A stretch of 64,000 nt of DNA from Micromonospora noduli (GCF_003264365.1 NZ_PYAK01000006.1:161967-225966), one strand, 5' to 3'; shown: positions 1-9,080, numbered from the stretch's first letter. Numbers and translations: made by a program. Notes: generated by a model from the letters alone, not told the origin.

Positions 1-1
1 G

Positions 2-208
2 CCGGGCGACCCGCAGCACAGCGAGGACGAGGTTGGCCAGACGCCACTGGTGCAGGTCGAGACGGACACCGAGGTCCCCGCACCGGCGGACACCGACGTC
101 CGGCCGGACATCGTGACCGAGCCCGACAACTCGGGCGTCGCCGGTGGCTCGTCGGGCAGCAGCGGCGGCGGGTCGAGCATGCCGGGGCACCCCGACGCGA
201 CCCGCTGA
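2..208 (+). CDS. C-terminal end of an unknown protein (5' partial)
   Basis: An open frame enters from the left edge and ends at TGA 206-208. The visible 68 residues are hydrophilic and low complexity: an acidic Glu/Asp/Pro stretch followed by a Gly/Ser-rich tail ending PGHPDATR. No domain or membrane segment is visible, so the function cannot be named. It is convergent with rnhA, with only 7 bp between the stops. The frame call rests on length and third-position GC bias only. Confidence 0.55.
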   Translation, partial: PGDPQHSEDEVGQTPLVQVETDTEVPAPADTDVRPDIVTEPDNSGVAGGSSGSSGGGSSMPGHPDATR

Positions 209-215
209 TCCGGGC

Positions 216-689
216 TCAGCGGCTGGTCAGCGCACCCCGCGCCTCGGTCATGCCCTTGTTGGCGAGCCCGTCGGCCCGCTCGTTCTCCGGGTGGCCGTTG
301 TGCCCCTTGACCCACAGCCAGGTGACCTCGTGCCGCTCGCAGGCCGCCTCCAGCCGCTGCCACAGGTCGGCGTTCTTCACCGGCTGCTTCGCGGCGGTCC
401 GCCAACCGTTGCGCTTCCACGACGCCAGCCAACTGGTGATGCCGTTGCGCACGTACGTGCTGTCGGTGTGCAGCTCCACTGTGACCGGCCGGTTCAGGCT
501 CTCCAACGCCTGGATGGCCGCCATCAGCTCCATCCGGTTGTTCGTGGTGGGCGTTGCCTCACCGCCGCACAGCTCCCGCTCGTGATCGCCGTAGCGCAGC
601 AGCGCACCCCAACCACCCGGACCGGGGTTGCCACTGCACGCCCCGTCGGTCCAGATCTGCACGCCCCTGCCGGCCGCCGCGTCCACCAT
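216..689 (-). CDS. rnhA: Ribonuclease HI
   Basis: RNase HI degrades the RNA strand of RNA-DNA hybrids such as R-loops and Okazaki primers. The 157-aa product has the whole family fold, with the four carboxylates at D15 ([16 protein letters not shown]), E54 (NRMELMAAI), D76 ([11 protein letters not shown]) and D140 (NERADGLA), and the KGHNGH loop near 128-133. I chose the ATG at 689 because it gives the normal family length and starts just before the first strand; an open frame continues upstream into crtY but has no family sequence. It lies 10 bp downstream of crtY on the same strand, so co-transcription is likely although the functions are unrelated. Confidence 0.95.
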   Translation of the reverse strand: MVDAAAGRGVQIWTDGACSGNPGPGGWGALLRYGDHERELCGGEATPTTNNRMELMAAIQALESLNRPVTVELHTDSTYVRNGITSWLASWKRNGWRTAAKQPVKNADLWQRLEAACERHEVTWLWVKGHNGHPENERADGLANKGMTEARGALTSR

Positions 690-699
690 GCCCGGCAAC

Positions 700-1980
700 C
701 TACCGGGCGCGGACGTCGTCCTCCCCGCTCGGGGGGTCGCCGCGCCGAGCCGTCGGCGCTGAACCCACCACCGCGGGTGGGATGGCCGGCGCGGGCCGGG
801 TGGGGCGCACCCGGTCGCGGACCCGGTGTACGGCGTCACCGGCGGTCGCGGCGATCATCGGCCACAGTCGGGTCGAATTCATGATCGCGACCTCCTCGGC
901 CGGAGTGGTGCCGCCGTCGAGGAAGCGCAACACCCGCTCGGCCGGGTTGCGGTCGAAGAGCCGGTCGAAGAACTCGGGACCGCCCACCCCGCCCCGGTCC
1001 AGCGCGCGCAGCGCCACCGCGTCCATCCAACGGTGCCGGCGCGGGTACGCCGGCGCGGGCACCGGCGCGCGGCCCGCGGCGAGGGCGCGGGCCACCTGAT
1101 CCGCCTGGCGGTACATGGCGGAGAAGGTGAAGCCGGTGGAGGGGCGGGTCGCGCCACCGGCCGTACCGAGCCGGACCACGCGGGGAGTGGGCCGGGCCGG
1201 GAACGGCGCGTCGGTCATCGGGATCACCCCGTTCTCCACCTCGCGCACCCGCAACCCGGTCGGATCCAGCCCGAGCAGATCCCGGTAGCCGGCCAGCGCC
1301 GCGTCGTACCCGGCGTCGGTGAGCAGGTCCGGCGAGAACTCGGTGTACTCGACCAGGGCGTAGTGGTCGCTGACCGGCAGCACGTACCCGAACGAGACGC
1401 CCCGGGGCGGCTGCGGGGTACGAAAGTCCATCAGCACCGCACGCGTCGGGTCGAACACCGGCCGGTCGGCCTCCAGCCACCACCCCCGGAAGTGCTGCAA
1501 CCAGGTCGTTCGCCCCGCTCGGGCCGGCGGTCGGGGGCGGGAGTCGAGCACCCAGCCGGCCCGTACGCCGCGCCCGTCGCCGGTACCCACCAGCACCCGG
1601 TCGCCGTCGTCGCGCACCGTCTCGGCGGGCGCGACGATCCGGGTGGCGTTGAGGCGACGCTCGGCGTCGGCAGCCCGGTCGTAGACCGGGCCGGAGCGGA
1701 GCATGGCGTACCGCAGCGGGGTGAGGTCCAGGACGCGGCGTCGCGCCGCCGTCGCCACCTCGACCTGCTGCCAGCTCGCGCTGAGCAGCGGGTCCAGGTC
1801 GCTGTCCGGGTGACCCCAGAATGCCCAGGTGCGGTCCTGACCGCGTCGGCGCACCGGGTCGACGATGGCGATCCGCAGATCCCGGACACCGTGGCGGTCC
1901 AGTGCGGCGAGCAGCAACGACGCGGCGCCGCCACCACCGAGCAGCGCGAGGTCGACGTCGAGCGGCGCGGAGTCGGTCAC
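700..1980 (-). CDS. crtY: Lycopene beta-cyclase
   Basis: A FAD/NAD(P)-binding cyclase that closes the ionone rings of lycopene in carotenoid synthesis. The 426-aa product opens with a Gly-rich dinucleotide loop ([17 protein letters not shown]), then the cyclase signatures [37 protein letters not shown] and [18 protein letters not shown]. The C-terminal tail of about 35 Pro/Arg-rich residues is not typical. GTG codons at 1980, 1986 and 1989 are all possible starts with no clear ribosome-binding site; I took 1980. No other carotenoid gene (crtE, B, I) lies in this window, so it is an isolated pathway gene here. It is followed closely by rnhA. Confidence 0.88.
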   Translation of the reverse strand: MTDSAPLDVDLALLGGGGAASLLLAALDRHGVRDLRIAIVDPVRRRGQDRTWAFWGHPDSDLDPLLSASWQQVEVATAARRRVLDLTPLRYAMLRSGPVYDRAADAERRLNATRIVAPAETVRDDGDRVLVGTGDGRGVRAGWVLDSRPRPPARAGRTTWLQHFRGWWLEADRPVFDPTRAVLMDFRTPQPPRGVSFGYVLPVSDHYALVEYTEFSPDLLTDAGYDAALAGYRDLLGLDPTGLRVREVENGVIPMTDAPFPARPTPRVVRLGTAGGATRPSTGFTFSAMYRQADQVARALAAGRAPVPAPAYPRRHRWMDAVALRALDRGGVGGPEFFDRLFDRNPAERVLRFLDGGTTPAEEVAIMNSTRLWPMIAATAGDAVHRVRDRVRPTRPAPAIPPAVVGSAPTARRGDPPSGEDDVRAR

Positions 1981-2035
1981 CCGCACCACGCTGCCACACC
2001 GTCGCGCGTCACCACCGGATGGGCCGGAACGGCGC

Positions 2036-3304
2036 TCAGGCCACCGGGGCGGGCGACTCGACCGGGGGCGGCTCGGCGAACGCGCGCGCCACCGCGGCGC
2101 GGTTGAAGACCCGCCAGGTGGCGGCGGAGACGCCGATCGCCACCACCAACCCGACCCAGTACGGCGCGGTGATGCCGAATCGGGCGGCGAGCAGCCCGCC
2201 CAGCAGTGCGCCCACGCAGTTGCCGCCCGCCGCCACGAAGAGGTTCGTGCTGGCCACCCGGCCCTGCAGGTTCGGTGGGGTGAGTCGTTGGCGCAGTGAG
2301 TTCGACACGATGTTCCACAGCCCGCCGTGCACGCCGAAGGCGAACAGCGCGAAGCCGACCACGATGGTGCTGCGGGACGCGGCCAACGCCAGGTGCAGCC
2401 CCGCCTCGACGAGCAGGCCGATCCGGATCGTCCAGGTGGCGCTGATCCGGGCGATGATCCGGTCGCCGAGGAGAGCGCCGAGCACCCCACCGGTGGCCAT
2501 GCAGGTGAAGAGGAGGCCGTAGCCGACGGACCCGAGTCCCAGCCGCTCGCCGGCGAGCAGCACCAGCACCGCGAGCGCGGCGGTGAGGGTCACGTTGAGC
2601 AGACCGATCAGCACGGCCATCGTGCGCAGCAACCGTTGGTTGGCCAGCCAGCGCAGTCCTTCGACGATCTCGCCGCCCATCGATCGGGTACGGCGTGCCT
2701 GCGTGTCTCCGATGGCGGCCCGGAAGTCCCCGCCGATCAGCGCCACCAGTACGGCGCTGAGGGCGTACGTGACGGCGTTGACCAGGAACGGGCTACCCGC
2801 CGAGAGGGCGAACAGGAAGCCGCCGAGCGGGCCGGCGAGCATGCTGTGCATGAGGGTGGCGCCGCCGCTGAGCCAGCCGTTGGCACGCTCCAGGCGGTGC
2901 CTCGGCACCACGACCGGAACCATGGCCTGGCTCGCCGCGCGGAACACGATCTCACCGGTGTTGACCAGGAACAGCACCGCGAAAAGCAGGGCCACCCCGC
3001 CCCGGCCGCTGAGGATCGCCGTGGCCAGAACGGCGAGCGCGACCACCCGGACCAGGTCGATGACGATCATCAGGCGGCGCCGATCCATCCGGTCCACCAG
3101 CACCCCGCCGGGCAGGGCGAAGAGCAGCCACGGCAGCCACGCCACTGCGGACGCCCCGGCGACCACGAGCGGGTCGTCGGTACGCGACGCGACGAAGAGC
3201 GGCGCGGCGACGGTGGCCAGGCCGCTGCCCAGGGCCGAGAGCGTGCTCGCCGCCCAGAGTTTGGCGAACACCGTTCCCAGGCCATCTCCCACGTTCCGTG
3301 TCAC
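2036..3304 (-). CDS. MFS transporter, EntS-like (MFS_3) exporter
   Basis: A 422-aa integral membrane protein with about 12 hydrophobic segments. The loop between helices 2 and 3 has the MFS motif-A-like GGVLVDRMDRRRLM. Overall it resembles the enterobactin-exporter/macrolide-efflux branch, which moves small molecules by proton antiport; the substrate cannot be inferred. It is divergent from the ArsR-SRPBCC regulator gene, and the 145-bp shared spacer holds the twin palindrome at 3381-3433. That makes joint control plausible but unproven. The short gap to crtY downstream gives no functional link. Confidence 0.85.
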   Translation of the reverse strand: MTRNVGDGLGTVFAKLWAASTLSALGSGLATVAAPLFVASRTDDPLVVAGASAVAWLPWLLFALPGGVLVDRMDRRRLMIVIDLVRVVALAVLATAILSGRGGVALLFAVLFLVNTGEIVFRAASQAMVPVVVPRHRLERANGWLSGGATLMHSMLAGPLGGFLFALSAGSPFLVNAVTYALSAVLVALIGGDFRAAIGDTQARRTRSMGGEIVEGLRWLANQRLLRTMAVLIGLLNVTLTAALAVLVLLAGERLGLGSVGYGLLFTCMATGGVLGALLGDRIIARISATWTIRIGLLVEAGLHLALAASRSTIVVGFALFAFGVHGGLWNIVSNSLRQRLTPPNLQGRVASTNLFVAAGGNCVGALLGGLLAARFGITAPYWVGLVVAIGVSAATWRVFNRAAVARAFAEPPPVESPAPVA

Positions 3305-3380
3305 GGCGAGCGAACCTACCAGCGTCTCCCCTGGCCGCCCGGGGATTTATCCCGCCGTCAGAAGACCGCTGGCGGCCGGG

Positions 3381-3433
3381 TTGACAGGCAACCCATTGGT
3401 TGCCTAAGTTGACAAGCAACCGAATGGTTGCCT
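3381..3433. promoter_or_regulatory. Twin palindromic operator with TTGACA boxes
   Basis: Two copies of a 25-bp unit repeat with a 28-bp period, starting at 3381 and 3409. Each begins TTGACA and contains an inverted repeat, AGGCAACC-N4-GGTTGCCT in the first copy and AAGCAACC-N4-GGTTGCCT in the second. The downstream copy ends 16 bp before the ATG of the ArsR-SRPBCC gene. TTGACA is a perfect -35 hexamer, so the palindromes overlap the probable promoter. This fits autorepression by the adjacent ArsR-type protein, and possibly of the divergent MFS gene (inference). Confidence 0.7.
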
Positions 3434-3449
3434 GTTGCGGGGAGGGTCG

Positions 3450-4289
3450 ATGGACGACGCGTTTCGGGCACTGGCCGACCCCAGCCGGCGTCGACTGTTG
3501 GACCGGCTCAACGAACGCAACGGCCAGACCCTGCGGGAGCTGTGCGACGGGCTGGCCGGCACCCGACAAGCCGTCAGCAAGCACCTGTCGGTGCTGGAGG
3601 CGGCCAATCTCGTCACGACCGTGCGGCGCGGCCGGGAGAAGCTGCACTACCTCAACGCCGCCCCGATCAACGCCATCGCCGACCGGTGGCTCAGCCGCTA
3701 CGACCGCGAGCGCGCCGCCACCCTGGCCGACCTGACCACCGCATTGGAGCGACAACCCATGGAGAGCCCGACCTTCGTCTACACCACCTACGTCACCACC
3801 ACCGCGCAGCGACTGTGGTCCGCGCTCACCGAACCGGCGTTCACCCGTCGCTACTGGGGTGGAGTCGCGCTGGTTTCGGACTGGCAGATCGGGTCACCCG
3901 TGCTGTGGCAGGACGCACCGGACGCCGAGCCGCGCGACCTCGGCCAGCGGGTGCTCGTCGCCGAGCCGTACCGCCGTCTCTCCTACAGCTGGCACGGCTT
4001 CCAGGCCGAACACGCCGCGCACTTCGGCTGGTCCGCCGAGGAGCTGGCCGCCCGGCTCGGTGAGCGCCGGTCGAAGGTGACCTTCGAGATCGAGCCGCAC
4101 AGCGGGTCGACCGTCCGGCTGACCGTCATCCACGACGACTTCTCCCCCGACAGTGAGATGCACCGGGCGATCAGCGGCCACCTCGACGGCAGCGGCGGCT
4201 GGCCGGAGCTGCTGGCCAGCCTCAAGACCCTGCTGGAGACCGGCGAGCCGATGCCCGACCCGACCCAGGCCCAGGCCCAGGCCCGCTGA
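3450..4289 (+). CDS. ArsR-family regulator fused to SRPBCC (AHSA1) domain
   Basis: A 279-aa two-domain protein. Residues 1-95 are an ArsR winged helix (FRALADPSRRRLLDRL, then the recognition-helix region GTRQAVSKHLSVLEAANLV). Residues 105-260 are an AHSA1-type START-like fold (TEPAFTRRYWGG, LVAEPYRRLSYSWHGF, LTVIHDDF), a hydrophobic-ligand cavity. Such fusions are known in actinobacteria; the ligand is unknown. The ATG at 3450 follows a strong GGGGAGGG site; an upstream in-frame TTG has none. The C-terminus is a short Gln/Ala repeat. It is probably autoregulated through the twin palindrome at 3381-3433. Confidence 0.88.
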   Translation: MDDAFRALADPSRRRLLDRLNERNGQTLRELCDGLAGTRQAVSKHLSVLEAANLVTTVRRGREKLHYLNAAPINAIADRWLSRYDRERAATLADLTTALERQPMESPTFVYTTYVTTTAQRLWSALTEPAFTRRYWGGVALVSDWQIGSPVLWQDAPDAEPRDLGQRVLVAEPYRRLSYSWHGFQAEHAAHFGWSAEELAARLGERRSKVTFEIEPHSGSTVRLTVIHDDFSPDSEMHRAISGHLDGSGGWPELLASLKTLLETGEPMPDPTQAQAQAR

Positions 4290-4598
4290 CCCGAGCGCGG
4301 ATCGCGCCGGCCAGGTGGTGCATTCCGCCGTCGTCGGCAATACCTCGCCATCGGCCCAGCGGCGACAGCCCGGCCGGAGCAGACATCGATCGGAGCACCG
4401 GTGCCGGTCGGGCCGTCCGGGCCTTTCCGCAGCTCTCCCCGCCTTCGGGTGGACACGTGACGGCAACGAGGATTTCTCATTTTCACCTGATCGAGGACCC
4501 AACCCACCTAGTGTTGGGCACACCGGTGCTAGTCACGGAGTTGGCCACCCGAACGACGTCCCACGCAGTCAGCGGACGAAAAGTGAGGGAAGACGCGT
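4290..4598. other. Intergenic region with small inverted repeats, no gene seen
   Basis: No convincing coding frame in 309 bp. An inverted repeat CCCAAC-N9-GTTGGG lies at 4498-4518, followed by the palindrome CACCGGTG at 4521-4528, about 75-100 bp before the next start codon. These may mark the promoter or operator of the secreted protein at 4599. Confidence 0.4.
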
Positions 4599-5084
4599 AT
4601 GAAGGTCTCAACAGCACTCTGCTCGGCGGCGCTCGGCGTGGGCCTCGGCACGCTCCTGCTGCCGGGCGCCGCACTGGCCGACACCACTGTGTCACCGGCC
4701 ACCACTCCGGTCGGTGGGACCGTCGTGCTCACCGCGACGACCTGCAACCCGAAGTCGGGTGACGCCCTCTTCCGGGTCACCGGCCCCAACCGCGACCAGA
4801 ACGTCCGATCCACCACGGCCGCCGCCGGCGGCGGGCTGAGCGCCGAACTCTTCACCGCCGGGTTCACCCTGGGCACGTACACGGTGGCGGCGACCTGCGG
4901 CGACGGCAGCTCGGCCGGCACCGCCACCTTCGCCGTCACCCCGATCGGCGGCGCGCCGGCCGGCTCCGGCGGCGACAACCGTGACACCGGCGCTCTCGCC
5001 GCCGGCGGCACGCTGCTCGGCACCGCCCTCGCCGGCGCGGTGATCCTGATCCGCCGGCGCCGTCCGGTGTCCACTGTCGCCTGA
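4599..5084 (+). CDS. Secreted, membrane- or wall-anchored protein, possible sortase substrate
   Basis: A 161-aa protein of unrecognised family. It has a Sec signal peptide ending near ALA-D, a Thr/Ala/Gly-rich beta-type body with two Cys (TTCNPKSGD and AATCGDGSS), then DNRDTG, a hydrophobic helix of about 20 residues, and a C-terminal RRRR. That order (short motif, helix, Arg tail) is the layout of a cell-wall sorting signal, but the pentapeptide reads NRDTG rather than LPXTG. The ATG at 4599 follows GAGGGA. The next gene is a sortase 86 bp downstream on the same strand, which supports a substrate-enzyme pair (inference). Confidence 0.75.
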   Translation: MKVSTALCSAALGVGLGTLLLPGAALADTTVSPATTPVGGTVVLTATTCNPKSGDALFRVTGPNRDQNVRSTTAAAGGGLSAELFTAGFTLGTYTVAATCGDGSSAGTATFAVTPIGGAPAGSGGDNRDTGALAAGGTLLGTALAGAVILIRRRRPVSTVA

Positions 5085-5170
5085 TCGGCGACCGTTCCAT
5101 CCCTGAGACGGGTGCCCGCGCCGGTGACACCGGTGCGGGCACCCCGACGATCCGGTACGGAGGTGCACAC

Positions 5171-5782
5171 GTGCGGTGGCGGCGGACCCTACCGGCAGCG
5201 GTCGCCCTGCTCGGCGTGACCGGGCTCGGGCTGATCACCGTGGGCCTCACCGCCGACCCGGCGCGGCCACCACGACCGTCGGCCGACGCGCCGGCCCGCA
5301 CCCACCCCGCACCGGACCTGGCGCCGCTGCCACCCGCCGCGCCGGTCCGGGTGCAGATCCCCGCCATCGACGTACGCGCCGACATCGTCCCCGTCGGCGC
5401 CGACGCCGCCGGGGTGCTGGAGGTGCCACCGCTGGACCGGCCCACCCTCGCCGGCTGGTACCGGCACGGGGTCAGCCCCGGTGAGACCGGCAACGCCGTC
5501 CTGGTGGGACACGTCGACGCACCGTCCGGCCCGGCGGTCTTCTTCGACCTCGGTCGGCTCCGCGCCGGGCAGCAGGTACAGGTCACCCGCGCCGACGCAC
5601 GGGTCGCCACGTTCACAGTGGACGACGTCCGGGCGTACCCCAAGGAGCACTTCCCGACCACCCTGGTCTACGGCCCGGCGGACGCCGCCGGGCTGCGCCT
5701 CATCACCTGCGGCGGCCGGTTCGACGCCGCCACCGGCAACTACGTCGACAACGTCGTCGTCTTCGCCACCCGCACCGCCTGA
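5171..5782 (+). CDS. Class F-like sortase
   Basis: A 203-aa cysteine transpeptidase: cytoplasmic RWRR, an N-terminal helix (residues 8-27), a Pro-rich linker, then the sortase barrel from about residue 58. The catalytic His is H114 in LVGHVDAPSGP and the catalytic Cys C180 in LITCGGRF, both in family positions. The usual catalytic Arg after the Cys is not obvious; R183 is the nearest. Sortases of this class cleave sorting signals and attach proteins to the envelope. The GTG at 5171 has AGGTG just upstream. The preceding gene encodes a plausible substrate. Confidence 0.88.
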   Translation: MRWRRTLPAAVALLGVTGLGLITVGLTADPARPPRPSADAPARTHPAPDLAPLPPAAPVRVQIPAIDVRADIVPVGADAAGVLEVPPLDRPTLAGWYRHGVSPGETGNAVLVGHVDAPSGPAVFFDLGRLRAGQQVQVTRADARVATFTVDDVRAYPKEHFPTTLVYGPADAAGLRLITCGGRFDAATGNYVDNVVVFATRTA

Positions 5783-5952
5783 GCCGCGCCGCCCGCCTGA
5801 AACCGGACCGCTCGCCTGAGCCGTGCCGCAGGCCCCAGCCGCCCGCACCGCCCGAGCCGCCTCCCCGCTGTCGGGAGCCGGACCCCGCTCGGCAGAATGC
5901 GATGGCACCATCCCCTGATCGGGACGGTACGCCGGCGACGGGGAGGCACGCG

Positions 5953-7053
5953 GTGGATCAGCGACCGGTACGGGACCGGACCGGTCGAGGCGTACGCGCC
6001 CTGGCCCGGCGACTGCTCGGACGGGTCGAGGGCGACTCCCCCACCCCCCGCCGGTCCAACCCGGACGCCGTGGTCGACTGCGCCGTCTACGTCAACGGCC
6101 GGCGAGAACCCGGTCAACCGCACTACGCCGACGCGTACGCCCGGGCGCGACACGGCCGCGACGCCTTCGTGTGGCTGGGACTGCACGATCCCGGCCCGGC
6201 GGTGCTCGCCGCGGTCGGCCAGACCTTCGGCCTCGACGAGCTGACCGTCGAACAGGCGCTCGCCGACGGGCACCGGCCCACCGTCCAGCGCCACGGGCCG
6301 GTCACGCTGCTGGTCCTGCGCACCGCCGGGTACGTAGAGCACGACGAGCTGACCGACACCTCCGAGGTGATCGACACCGGGGACGTCATGGTGCTGCTCG
6401 GTGACCGCTTCGCCATCACGGTGCGACACGGCGCCGCCGGGGCGCTGCGCAGCGTCCGCGCCGACATCGAGCGCCGCCCCACGCTGCTGGCCGCCGGACC
6501 GTGGGCGGTGGCGTACGCGGTCTGCGCCCGCATGGTCGACTCCTACCTGGAGGTGGCCGGGCACGTGGAACGGGACCTGGAGCGCGTCGAGGAGGCGGTG
6601 TTCGCCCGCGACCGCACGACCGACATCCAGCACATCTACCAGCTCAAACGCGAGGTGGTGGAGTTCAAGCGGGCGGTCCTGCCATTGCAGGCACCGATGC
6701 GTACGCTGCTCGAACCCGACGGCCCGCCCCGCGCCCTGCACCGCTGGTTCGTCGACGTCGACGGCCGGCTGAGCCGGGCGGTGGATCGGGTGGCCGCGTA
6801 CGACGACCTGCTCACCTCGATCGTCCAGTCGCGACTGGCGCAGCTCGCCGTCGAGCAGAACAACGACATGCGCAAGATCGCCGCCTGGGCTGCCATCGCG
6901 GCCACCCAGACTGGCATCGCCGGCATCTACGGCATGAACTTCAATCACATGCCCGAGCTGGCCTGGCGCTACGGCTACGCCGGGGCCCTCACCCTGATGG
7001 CGGCGGCGGCCCTGTTCCTGTACCGGCTGTTCCGCCGCTCCGGCTGGCTGTGA
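5953..7053 (+). CDS. CorA-family magnesium/divalent cation transporter
   Basis: A 366-aa protein with the CorA layout: an N-terminal cytosolic alpha/beta domain, a long helical region (SYLEVAGHVERDLERVEEAVF), then two C-terminal membrane helices with the signature GMNFNHMPEL between them (CorA consensus GMN) and a basic C-terminus. Such proteins form pentameric Mg2+/Co2+ channels. I chose the GTG at 5953 because GGGGAGG lies six bases upstream; an in-frame ATG at 5902 has no ribosome-binding site and would add 17 non-conserved residues. Confidence 0.9.
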   Translation: MDQRPVRDRTGRGVRALARRLLGRVEGDSPTPRRSNPDAVVDCAVYVNGRREPGQPHYADAYARARHGRDAFVWLGLHDPGPAVLAAVGQTFGLDELTVEQALADGHRPTVQRHGPVTLLVLRTAGYVEHDELTDTSEVIDTGDVMVLLGDRFAITVRHGAAGALRSVRADIERRPTLLAAGPWAVAYAVCARMVDSYLEVAGHVERDLERVEEAVFARDRTTDIQHIYQLKREVVEFKRAVLPLQAPMRTLLEPDGPPRALHRWFVDVDGRLSRAVDRVAAYDDLLTSIVQSRLAQLAVEQNNDMRKIAAWAAIAATQTGIAGIYGMNFNHMPELAWRYGYAGALTLMAAAALFLYRLFRRSGWL

Positions 7054-7072
7054 ACCCTCGCCGACGGGCTGT

Positions 7073-7783
7073 TCAGCGGCGCGCGGAGAGGAAGGCGCGG
7101 ATGTGGTCGCGGGGTTTGTCGGTCAACTCGGGGCCGTGGGTGAAGGCCGCCAGGTCGTAATCCAACTCGCCGAGGACGTGCGCGGTCTCCCGGGTCATCT
7201 GGAAGTCGCTGCACAGCCACTTCATCGGCCACCGGACGCCGAGCACGTTGAACAACGCGTCCCCGGTGATCAGCAGGCGGGTCGGCTCGTGCAGCAGCGA
7301 CACATGCCCGGGCGAGTGCCCGGGGGTGTGCACCACCCGCAGGCCACCACCGACGTCGAGCAGGTCCCCGTCGGCCAGCGGCTGCGCCACCTCGACTGCC
7401 GGAAACCGGCCGCTGTTGAGCCGGGCGAAGAGCCGCCCGCCGGTCACGGTCGGGTCGCTGACGGGCGCGCGGCCCGCTTCCGCGTACGGCAGGTCGGCGG
7501 CGTGCGCCGCGACCGGCGCGCCGGTGCGGCGGGCCAGCTCCGCCGCTCCGCCGGCATGATCGGGGTGCGCGTGGGTGAGCACGATCCGGGTGACGTCCGC
7601 CGGCGCCTTGCCGATCGCCGCGAGCCCGCGCACGATCCGGGCCGGCGCCTTGGCCAGCCCGCAGTCGACAAGCGTGACACTGCCGTCGTCGTCAACGAAG
7701 GCGTACGAGTTGACGGCCGAGCGGCCCACCGTCGGGATACGCCAGACGTTCGGGGCCAGTGGCACCGCAGGGGCTCGCGTCAT
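7073..7783 (-). CDS. MBL-fold metallo-hydrolase
   Basis: A 236-aa metallo-beta-lactamase-fold enzyme with HAHPDH at about residues 71-76 (HxHxDH), HTPGHSPGH near 147-155, GDALF near 170 and a final His region (FTHGPE). This set binds two metals, usually zinc, and hydrolyses varied esters or lactones. The substrate is unknown. The ATG sits a few bases after TAGACT, suggesting a leaderless transcript. The downstream end nearly meets the convergent corA-like gene, 19 bp away. Confidence 0.88.
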   Translation of the reverse strand: MTRAPAVPLAPNVWRIPTVGRSAVNSYAFVDDDGSVTLVDCGLAKAPARIVRGLAAIGKAPADVTRIVLTHAHPDHAGGAAELARRTGAPVAAHAADLPYAEAGRAPVSDPTVTGGRLFARLNSGRFPAVEVAQPLADGDLLDVGGGLRVVHTPGHSPGHVSLLHEPTRLLITGDALFNVLGVRWPMKWLCSDFQMTRETAHVLGELDYDLAAFTHGPELTDKPRDHIRAFLSARR

Positions 7784-7868
7784 GTCGCGAGTCTAGGAGC
7801 GATCGTCAACTGTCGTTCTCGACCGACCGGCGGCCCGCCTGGGTTGACGGAGCGCTAACCTCGCGCGG

Positions 7869-8639
7869 GTGATGTGGCAGCGGTACGTGGCGATCGGCGA
7901 CAGCACCACCGAAGGGCTCGACGACCCGGACGGCGCCGGCGGCTACCGGGGCTGGGCCGACCGGTTCGCCCTGGCGGTGGCCCGTGCCCAAGGGGGTCTG
8001 GAATACGCGAACCTGGCCATCCGTGGCCGGACCACCGCGCTGATCCGGGCCGAGCAGCTCCAGCCCGCCCTCGACCTGGCCCCCGACCTGGCCACCGTGG
8101 TCGCCGGCATGAACGACGTGCTGCGCCCCTCCTTCGACGCGGACCAGGTCGCCGGGGATGTGGCGGCGATGCAGCAGGCACTGGTCGAGCAGGGTGCCAC
8201 GGTGCTGACCTTCACGATGCCGGATCCGGCACCCGTCATGCCGCTGGCCCGGCCGCTCCGTGGTCGCATGCTGGCGCTCAACGAGGCGCTGCGGGCCGCC
8301 ACCGCACGGACCGGCGCCACCCTCCTCGACCTGGGCGCGCACCCGGTCTCCTCGGATCCCCGGCTGTGGAGCGACGACCGGCTGCACGCCAACAGCGCCG
8401 GGCACGAGCGCATCGCCGCCGCACTGGCGTACACGGCGGGTCTGCCCGGGTTCGACGACTCCTGGACGCGGCCGTTGCCGCCGGCACCCCGGCGCCGCCG
8501 CGGCGAGGTGTTCGGCGCCGAGCTGGCCTGGACCCGCCGGCACCTGCTGCCCTGGATCGCCCGGCACCTACGCGGCCGCTCGTCGGGCGACGACCGGGTG
8601 GCCAAGCGGCCGGTGCCGCTGCCGGTGCCGCTCGACTAG
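7869..8639 (+). CDS. SGNH/GDSL hydrolase
   Basis: A 256-aa esterase-fold protein. Block I is YVAIGDSTTEG at residues 6-16 with the catalytic Ser; block II Gly lies in ANLAIRGR; block III Asn in VAGMNDVLRP; and the Asp-His dyad is in SDDRLHANSAGHER near residue 178. No signal peptide is visible, so it is cytoplasmic. The C-terminal 70 residues after the catalytic domain are Arg/Pro-rich and not part of the fold. GTG 7869 and ATG 7872 are adjacent starts, preceded by TAACCT about 10 bp upstream, consistent with a leaderless transcript. Confidence 0.87.
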   Translation: MMWQRYVAIGDSTTEGLDDPDGAGGYRGWADRFALAVARAQGGLEYANLAIRGRTTALIRAEQLQPALDLAPDLATVVAGMNDVLRPSFDADQVAGDVAAMQQALVEQGATVLTFTMPDPAPVMPLARPLRGRMLALNEALRAATARTGATLLDLGAHPVSSDPRLWSDDRLHANSAGHERIAAALAYTAGLPGFDDSWTRPLPPAPRRRRGEVFGAELAWTRRHLLPWIARHLRGRSSGDDRVAKRPVPLPVPLD

Positions 8640-8663
8640 GTCGGGTGCGGCAGGATTAGCGAC

Positions 8664-9080
8664 GTGGGTAAGGGTGCGGGACGTCGGCGGGCGAATGCGA
8701 CGACGGGACGGGTGTGCCCGTGCGGCTCCGGCCGGGCGTACGCGGACTGCTGCGCGCCGGCGCACGGCGGCGACACCCCGGCGACGGCCGAGGCGTTGAT
8801 GCGCTCCCGGTTCAGCGCCTTCGCCCTCGGCGACTCCGGTTACCTGCTGCGCAGCTGGCACTCCTCGACCCGACCCGCCTCCCTGGAGCTCGACCCGGGG
8901 CAGCGGTGGACCCGACTGGAGATCGTGGAGACCGAGCGGGGCGGCCTGCTCGACACCGCCGGCACGGTGACCTTCCACGCCCACTACCGGGACGCGGGCC
9001 GGCCCGGCACGTTGACCGAACACAGCCGGTTCGTCCGCGAGAACGGCCGGTGGGTCTACCTCGACGGTGACCAACCCTGA
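8664..9080 (+). CDS. YchJ-family (UPF0225) SEC-C motif protein
   Basis: A 138-aa protein with the N-terminal zinc-binding SEC-C motif CPCGSGRAYADCC, followed by the YchJ body (ALMRSRFSAFALGDSGYLLRSW, RLEIVETERGG, FHAHYRD, SRFVRENGRWVYLDG), an NTF2-like fold. The molecular function of YchJ is not established. It starts at GTG 8664, 24 bp after the SGNH hydrolase, so probably the same transcript. Confidence 0.88.
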   Translation: MGKGAGRRRANATTGRVCPCGSGRAYADCCAPAHGGDTPATAEALMRSRFSAFALGDSGYLLRSWHSSTRPASLELDPGQRWTRLEIVETERGGLLDTAGTVTFHAHYRDAGRPGTLTEHSRFVRENGRWVYLDGDQP

